From Flavobacteriales bacterium UBA1959 (GTDB taxonomy: Bacteria; Bacteroidota; Bacteroidia; Flavobacteriales_D; Sanyastnellaceae), in assembly GCA_002336085.1 (NCBI GenBank), contig DDEH01000021.1, forward strand, positions 1 through 20,069: DNA of 20,069 bases, in the 5' to 3' direction. Position numbers and translations under genes: made by a program. Under the pieces are notes generated by a model. It had not been told where the DNA came from. It searched no databases and saw only the letters and a list, made by a program, of their open reading frames with translations. This document shows positions 15,748-20,069 of this stretch, one piece after another. Numbering within the stretch: the stretch's first letter is position 1; each line of letters opens with the position of its first letter.

Positions 15748-16723
15748 GTCAACTTGTTCCCGGTGGATTCTTTGGACCATAGCCAGTATGCTAATGTTTG
15801 GTTGTATCGAGAGGGAACTTCCTGTTCCCGAGCGCGAACCGGGCTTGATCAATCTGGCTGAAGCAAATATTGGAGTAGACTATGAGACCCAATTATTTTA
15901 CAGCTTAACCAATAGCAAGGTCGAGTCTAGTTGCGAGCAGAAAGATTGGTGCATTGCCCTCCGTTCGGATTCAAACTTTGCTCAGCTAATGCTCAATTCT
16001 GCCCGGGCCATGAAAACGCATCACACCGGATCGACAAATTTGGCGCTTGACATCGACATCGAAAATGTGCCAGAAGAAGACTGGGAAATTATGGATCCGA
16101 CAGGAGGCGTTTCAGATTCTACCTCATCACTTCGACTTCTTCTGAATGAATTGGTTCTCGTGGACTTGGGATACAACGACGCGAACGAAAAGATTGGAAG
16201 CGCCAGAATCGCATTGATAGACATTCAAAGCACGCATTGGACACTGCACATTGCTGATTCCGATGGTTCAAACGTTGATACCGTCGAGGTGTCAAACCGT
16301 GATGGATACACTTGGAACCAAATGAGTATTCTCGATCGTATTGAAAATCAAATTGAACCGCCCACGTATGATTGGGAAATTTGTATTACTCAATACATGG
16401 AGCTATTGGACGGAGAAATCCCCTATCTAGTTGTGGGCATATTAACCCCCACAGATCGGGTGCGAGTTTACGAGACGAGCGGTGTCGATTGGGAACTTTG
16501 GAAAACAAATGACTGGACAGCCCTTGAATTCAGCAAGGCTTGGAACACGATTGGTTACGATTGGAAGTCATACGACCTCAGCACGGGCTCATATGAGATT
16601 GATTTCGATAAGCTCTTCTGCATCCAAACCGATGAAGGACGAGAGTTTATAATGAGAATGCTGGATTTCTATGATGCAAATGGCAACAAAGGAAACGTGA
16701 CATTTGAAGTGCTCGAACGCTAA
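15740..16723 (+). CDS. HmuY-like lipoprotein (second copy)
   Basis: 327 residues from ATG 15740, which lies within the last 8 nt of the receptor gene; a TTG at 15725 is a less likely start. The signal has core WILWTIASMLMFGC with lipidated Cys22, so this copy is membrane-anchored and probably surface-exposed. HmuY-family blocks: QLFYSLTNSKV...DWCIAL (51-74), DWEICITQY (211-219), PYLVVGILTP (228-237), IGYDWKSYD (271-279), and the C-terminal FIMRMLDFYDANGNKGNVTFE (303-323, with one further residue between), the classic end of HmuY proteins. It lacks a T9SS domain, unlike the paralogue upstream. A His pair at 94-95 and several Met are possible haem ligands, not proven. It is the last gene of the block and ends 9 nt from the convergent queE stop. 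Confidence 0.83.
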   Translation: MNRSTCSRWILWTIASMLMFGCIERELPVPEREPGLINLAEANIGVDYETQLFYSLTNSKVESSCEQKDWCIALRSDSNFAQLMLNSARAMKTHHTGSTNLALDIDIENVPEEDWEIMDPTGGVSDSTSSLRLLLNELVLVDLGYNDANEKIGSARIALIDIQSTHWTLHIADSDGSNVDTVEVSNRDGYTWNQMSILDRIENQIEPPTYDWEICITQYMELLDGEIPYLVVGILTPTDRVRVYETSGVDWELWKTNDWTALEFSKAWNTIGYDWKSYDLSTGSYEIDFDKLFCIQTDEGREFIMRMLDFYDANGNKGNVTFEVLER

Positions 16724-16732
16724 CAAGCGTCC

Positions 16733-17347
16733 TCAGGGCAAACCAATGTATTTATGTGTTTGCAAAGAGATACGCCATCTCGGATTGATCTTGATGTGAT
16801 TCATGATGTAAGGCAAAACCTTTTCACGTCGATCCCACTCCGGCTGAAAAAACAGTTCGGTACCTTCCAATAATTTCTCTGTATGTTCCTCCCCCCAAGA
16901 AATATCATGCCGATTGACTACGACAATCTTAAGTTCATCTGCATGGGCATAGGAGTCCTCACGGGCTGCCTTGAATCGCTTTGGTGATAACGTCACCCAG
17001 TCCCAATCGCCTGACATTTTATGCGCACCTGAAGTCTCGATGTGCGTCTTGACTCCGATCTCGTGAAGTCCTTCCGTCAACGGCCCTAGTTCATGCATCG
17101 CCGGCTCACCGCCAGTCACAACGCAAATTGGGGCACCCGATTGCTTTGCATTTTCAACGAGTACTGCGCAACTCACTTTGGGATGGGCCTCCACATCCCA
17201 GCTCTCTTTCACATCACAAAATGCACATCCTACATCGCATCCGCCAAGGCGGATGAACCAAGCACTTTTGCCCGTGTGAGCGCCCTCACCTTGAACGGTA
17301 AGGAACTGCTCCATCACTGGATACATATGTTCAGACCAATTTGCCAT
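16733..17347 (-). CDS. queE: 7-carboxy-7-deazaguanine synthase (radical SAM)
   Basis: 204 residues from ATG 17347. An earlier in-frame Met at 17413 would add 22 residues lying within rimO and not typical of the family. A Met seven codons further in (before YPVMEQF) is also possible. QueE converts 6-carboxytetrahydropterin to 7-carboxy-7-deazaguanine on the way to queuosine. Motifs: VMEQFLTVQGEG (11-22), radical SAM cluster Cys37-x3-Cys41-x2-Cys44 in GCDVGCAFCD, VKESWD, TGGEP (78-82), ETSG (104-107), LSPK (120-123) and QTHKYIG (196-202). It overlaps the 3' end of rimO by 17 nt, so it is co-transcribed. No other queuosine gene is in the window. Confidence 0.93.
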   Translation of the reverse strand: MANWSEHMYPVMEQFLTVQGEGAHTGKSAWFIRLGGCDVGCAFCDVKESWDVEAHPKVSCAVLVENAKQSGAPICVVTGGEPAMHELGPLTEGLHEIGVKTHIETSGAHKMSGDWDWVTLSPKRFKAAREDSYAHADELKIVVVNRHDISWGEEHTEKLLEGTELFFQPEWDRREKVLPYIMNHIKINPRWRISLQTHKYIGLP

Positions 17348-18644
17348 GCAAATCAAACTCAGTTGCTGACTCAATTTCAACTTCGGCAAAATCACCCATA
17401 CGCAAGTGCACATCTTCAGGGACAGAAATACGGACCTCGTTGTCTACATCCGGCGAATCCCATTCGGTTCGTCCAACCCACAGACCATCCTCCGTGCGAT
17501 CTACAAGAGTGCGCTGGCGAGTGCCCAAAAACTTTTGGTTCAGCTCAAACGAGATGCCGGCCTGTTGTTCCATGATCTCCTCGACCCGCTTTCGCTTTAC
17601 ATCTTCGGAAACATCATCCTCCATTTTAAAAGCATGGGTATTTTCCTCATGCGAGTATGTAAAGCATCCAACACGCTCAAAGCGCATACGATCCGTCCAT
17701 TTGAGCATGTCTTCGTGGTGCGACTCGGTCTCGCCCGGAAAACCGCAAATCAAAGTCGTACGCAAGGCAATCTCCGGGACTCGGTTGCGAATTTCACCGA
17801 TCAAACGATCCATTTTTTCTTGCGTAATTCCACGGCGCATGCTCTTCAATATGTCATCTGAAGCATGCTGCAGCGGCATATCGAGGTAATTGCAGACATT
17901 GGATCGTTCGGCCATTACATCCAATACATCCATTGGAAAACCTGTTGGGAATGCATAGTGCAATCGGATCCAGTCGATTCCTTCGACATCACTTAGACGA
18001 CGGACCAACTCTGCAAGCTTACGTCCTCGGTAGATGTCCAAGCCATAATATGTCAAATCTTGGGCAATGAGAATCAACTCACGGACACCGTTTGCGGCAA
18101 GGCTTTGGGCCTGTTTCACAAGATCCTCCATCGGCGTAGAGACATGCTTGCCGCGCATCAAGGGAATTGCACAAAAAGCGCATGGTCGATCGCATCCTTC
18201 TGCAATCTTCAGATAAGCGTAATGGGCAGGGGTCGTCAATAGCCGCTCACCGACCAAATCACGTTTATAGTCTGCTCTCAATGTCTTTAGGAGACGAGGC
18301 AACTCACGCGTGCCAAACCACGCGTCCACCTCAGGAATCCCATCCTGTAATTCCTCCTTGTAACGCTCAGACAAGCAACCCGTAACATACACCCGGTCGA
18401 CCATCCCTTGCTCTTTGGCCTGAGAGAAGCGAATGATGGTATCAATGCTCTCTTGCTTTGCGCTCTCAATAAAACCACACGTATTGATGATGACGATTCC
18501 CGCATCATCGGATTTGGATTCGTGCTCAACATCGTATGAATTGGCACGGAGTTGCCCCATCAAAACTTCGGAATCGTAAATGTTTTTAGCACAACCCAAG
18601 GTGACTACATTGACTTTACGCGGCTGAGTGGTTCGTGTTCTCAT
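17331..18644 (-). CDS. rimO: Ribosomal protein S12 methylthiotransferase
   Basis: 437 residues, full length. A radical SAM enzyme with two 4Fe-4S clusters that methylthiolates an aspartate of ribosomal protein S12. The N-terminal UPF0004 domain carries Cys18 (TLGCAKN), Cys56 (INTCGF) and Cys90 (VTGCLSERY) for the auxiliary cluster. The radical SAM domain has Cys151-x3-Cys155-x2-Cys158 in EGCDRPCAFC. Residues about 373-437 are a TRAM RNA-binding domain ending FDLHGKLV. The TLGCAKNIYDSE start and FCAIPLMRG favour RimO over MiaB. It lies 22 nt downstream of ftsY and overlaps queE by 17 nt, a compact operon common in Bacteroidota. Confidence 0.96.
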   Translation of the reverse strand: MRTRTTQPRKVNVVTLGCAKNIYDSEVLMGQLRANSYDVEHESKSDDAGIVIINTCGFIESAKQESIDTIIRFSQAKEQGMVDRVYVTGCLSERYKEELQDGIPEVDAWFGTRELPRLLKTLRADYKRDLVGERLLTTPAHYAYLKIAEGCDRPCAFCAIPLMRGKHVSTPMEDLVKQAQSLAANGVRELILIAQDLTYYGLDIYRGRKLAELVRRLSDVEGIDWIRLHYAFPTGFPMDVLDVMAERSNVCNYLDMPLQHASDDILKSMRRGITQEKMDRLIGEIRNRVPEIALRTTLICGFPGETESHHEDMLKWTDRMRFERVGCFTYSHEENTHAFKMEDDVSEDVKRKRVEEIMEQQAGISFELNQKFLGTRQRTLVDRTEDGLWVGRTEWDSPDVDNEVRISVPEDVHLRMGDFAEVEIESATEFDLHGKLV

Positions 18645-18666
18645 CTTTTAAGGTATCGAGATTTAA

Positions 18667-19656
18667 TCAAGCGGTGGCCGATTCATCCCAGTTTTCAGGC
18701 AGGAGACTATCAATGAATTCAATAACATCAAAATCTTGCAGATCTTCCATCTTTTCTCCAATACCGATAAACCGCACAGGGATACTCAATTGATCCGAGA
18801 TAGCGAGGACCGCTCCTCCTTTAGCGGTGCCATCCAATTTGGTCAAAACCAATCCAGACACTTCCGTTGCCGCCATGAACTGTTTCGCTTGCTCCACTGC
18901 ATTTTGACCGGTTGACCCATCCAATACGAGCAGAACTTCATGGGGTGCACCTGGTACAATCTTATCCATGACACGTTTGATTTTGGTCAGTTCTTCCATC
19001 AGGCCCTTTTTATTGTGCAGCCGACCCGCCGTGTCCACGATTACAACTTCTGAATTTCGAGCAACTGCAGCTTCAAGTGTATCAAATGCTACAGAGGCGG
19101 GATCGGCGCCCATATGCTGAGCAATGATATCAACTCCCGCACGCTCTGACCATATTTTGAGTTGTTCTATGGCTGCAGCGCGAAATGTATCAGAGGCGCC
19201 AAGCAAAACTCTTTTTCCTTCGTTTTTGTAGCGCCAAGCCAATTTGCCAATGGAAGTTGTTTTTCCCACACCATTTACACCGACAACCATAATCACCTTG
19301 GGGCCTTGAGTCGAATCCAAAATTTGGGCATCAAAATCATCCAACGTGTCCACGTTCGACTCACTGAACAGCCCCGCAATTTCCTCTCGAAGCATTTCAT
19401 AGAGCTGTTGCACTTCCATGTATGCTTCGAAACGAGCGCGTTTGCGCAACCGCTCTAAAATTTTGGTAGTCGTATCCACCCCTACATCCGCAGTGATCAG
19501 TGCCTCTTCCAAATCATCCATCAACGCTTCATCGACCCGTCGGCGACCCGTAAAGACCTTCGCCAGACGTTGAAAAACATTCGAACGCGTCTTTTCAAGT
19601 CCCGAATCGAGGTTTTCCTTTTTTTTGCCTGAAAAGATGCGTTTAAAGAAACTCAT
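18667..19656 (-). CDS. ftsY: Signal recognition particle receptor GTPase
   Basis: 329 residues. FtsY docks SRP-ribosome complexes at the inner membrane by pairing its GTPase with that of Ffh. A short N-terminal part (MSFFKRIFSGKKKENL) is basic and could bind lipid; the long acidic A domain of E. coli FtsY is absent, as in many bacteria. The N domain is about 25-100. GTPase motifs are GVNGVGKT (126-133), DTFRAAA (156-162), DTAGR (208-212), TKLDGTAKGG (272-281) and the closing GIGEKMEDLQDFD. It follows the rpmG-DUF4295 genes on the same strand, separated by 96 nt with a strong hairpin, so expression may be set apart from the ribosomal genes. Confidence 0.97.
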   Translation of the reverse strand: MSFFKRIFSGKKKENLDSGLEKTRSNVFQRLAKVFTGRRRVDEALMDDLEEALITADVGVDTTTKILERLRKRARFEAYMEVQQLYEMLREEIAGLFSESNVDTLDDFDAQILDSTQGPKVIMVVGVNGVGKTTSIGKLAWRYKNEGKRVLLGASDTFRAAAIEQLKIWSERAGVDIIAQHMGADPASVAFDTLEAAVARNSEVVIVDTAGRLHNKKGLMEELTKIKRVMDKIVPGAPHEVLLVLDGSTGQNAVEQAKQFMAATEVSGLVLTKLDGTAKGGAVLAISDQLSIPVRFIGIGEKMEDLQDFDVIEFIDSLLPENWDESATA

Positions 19657-19687
19657 GATTTGATTACGGGTTGATGGCTTTTAAAAC

Positions 19688-19724
19688 AAAAAGGGCCAAC
19701 ACTTTGGCAAGTGCGGCCCTTTTT
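19688..19724 (-). terminator. Strong bidirectional-looking hairpin terminator between DUF4295 and ftsY
   Basis: AAAAAGGGCC (19688-19697) pairs perfectly with GGCCCTTTTT (19715-19724); inside, CACTT pairs with AAGTG around a TGGC loop. Read on the minus strand, the hairpin is followed by TTTTTGTTTTAA, a good U-rich tail. It lies 28 nt after the DUF4295 stop and 31 nt before the ftsY start. It probably ends most transcripts of the ribosomal-protein genes, with ftsY served by read-through or by its own weak promoter. Confidence 0.85.
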
Positions 19725-19752
19725 AAATGTGGTGTTCAATTGACCGGTTCGC

Positions 19753-19908
19753 TCAGTCGCGACCCAACCAATCTTTGACATTGTCATTGTGCACGATTTC
19801 CTCGCGGAACGTGTAGGCACCTGACTTCGCACTTTTGATCATTTTAATCACCTTGGTGTGTTGCTTTCCACCACCAGACTGCAATGATGCTATTGTTTTC
19901 TTTGCCAT
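19753..19908 (-). CDS. DUF4295 small protein
   Basis: 51 residues: starts MAKKTIASLQSGGGKQHTKV, with SAKSGAYTFREE in the middle and a DWLGRD end. This is the DUF4295 family, a short basic protein found in Bacteroidota directly after rpmG. Family and position suggest a ribosome-associated role, but no function is proven that I know of. The frame is set by the ATG at 19908 and TGA at 19753. It follows rpmG after 8 nt and is followed by a terminator hairpin. Confidence 0.93.
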   Translation of the reverse strand: MAKKTIASLQSGGGKQHTKVIKMIKSAKSGAYTFREEIVHNDNVKDWLGRD

Positions 19909-19916
19909 GACTCAGT

Positions 19917-20069
19917 TTATTTAATCTCTTTGTGCAGAGTATTCTTCCGCAACACTGGATTGAACTTCTTCAATTCAATTCTATCCGGAGTATTTTTCCG
20001 GTTCTTGGTCGTAATGTATCGTGACGTTCCAGCCATGCCAGAAGCTTTATGCTCTGTGCATTCGAGGAT
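19917..20069 (-). CDS. rpmG: 50S ribosomal protein L33 (partial, N-terminus outside window)
   Basis: The last 50 codons are visible: starts ILECTEHKASGMAGTSRYIT, then TKNRKNTPDRIELKKFNPVLRK and HKEIK before TAA. This is the L33 protein; only about 10 residues should be missing. The second cysteine pair of zinc-binding L33 is absent in the visible part, so this is the zinc-independent form. The frame is open to the window edge. Order rpmG, DUF4295, ftsY is the usual Bacteroidota one, with rpmB expected just outside. Confidence 0.96.
   Translation of the reverse strand: MLECTEHKASGMAGTSRYITTKNRKNTPDRIELKKFNPVLRKNTLHKEIK

Noticed and set aside
16713..16732. Terminator between the convergent lipoprotein and queE genes (ACGCT...AGCGT)
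   Set aside because: Only a 5-bp stem with no T-run on either strand.
17348..17413. Longer QueE starting at 17413
   Set aside because: The extra residues lie in rimO's 3' end and do not resemble QueE N-termini, which begin shortly before YPVMEQF.
1..20069. CRISPR array, tRNA or rRNA gene, insertion sequence or prophage
   Set aside because: No regularly spaced repeats, cloverleaf, rRNA-like stretch, transposase, integrase or phage structural protein was recognised.

Overview
The window looks like a piece of a Bacteroidota chromosome, most likely a Flavobacteriales-type marine or freshwater bacterium. The evidence is a DUF4295 gene between rpmG (L33) and ftsY, two proteins with C-terminal type IX secretion (T9SS) sorting domains, a DapF with the Bacteroidota-style ERGVEAETKACGTG motif, a single-chain E1 alpha/beta 2-oxoacid dehydrogenase, a HmuY/TonB-receptor locus, and few clear Shine-Dalgarno sequences. 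Gene density is very high: no gap reaches 300 bases, and the longest (about 156 bases, 12260-12415) lies upstream of the haem-type locus. I see no tRNA, rRNA, CRISPR array, transposase or prophage gene.

Left block (1-8389, minus strand). All genes run leftward with short gaps or overlaps: a DapF-DUF4105 fusion, a large lipoprotein, an outer-membrane beta-barrel candidate overlapping it by 4 nt, kdsA, a T9SS cargo protein that starts inside kdsA, a small lipoprotein, and a partial secreted or membrane protein at the window edge. The theme is cell envelope: meso-diaminopimelate for peptidoglycan, KDO for LPS, lipoproteins and surface proteins.

Middle block (8452-12259, plus strand). It diverges from dapF across 62 bases. 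It holds a fused E1 alpha/beta 2-oxoacid dehydrogenase, a small exported protein whose TTG start overlaps the E1 stop, and a stand-alone flavin/2Fe-2S reductase.

Haem-type uptake block (12416-16723, plus strand). A HmuY-like protein with a T9SS sorting domain, a TonB-dependent receptor with an FRAP box and a GNLNL box, and a second HmuY-like protein that is a lipoprotein. The three overlap end to start. The likely reading is a surface haem capture relay feeding one receptor. A perfect 26-bp palindrome followed by T5 has the form of an intrinsic terminator and lies inside the receptor gene at its signal-peptide codons. It could lower receptor expression relative to the binding protein. This is the most interesting part of the window.

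Right block (16733-20069, minus strand). This is a housekeeping cluster: rpmG (partial), DUF4295, a strong hairpin terminator, ftsY, rimO and queE. It meets the haem-type block tail to tail with only 9 bases between stops.
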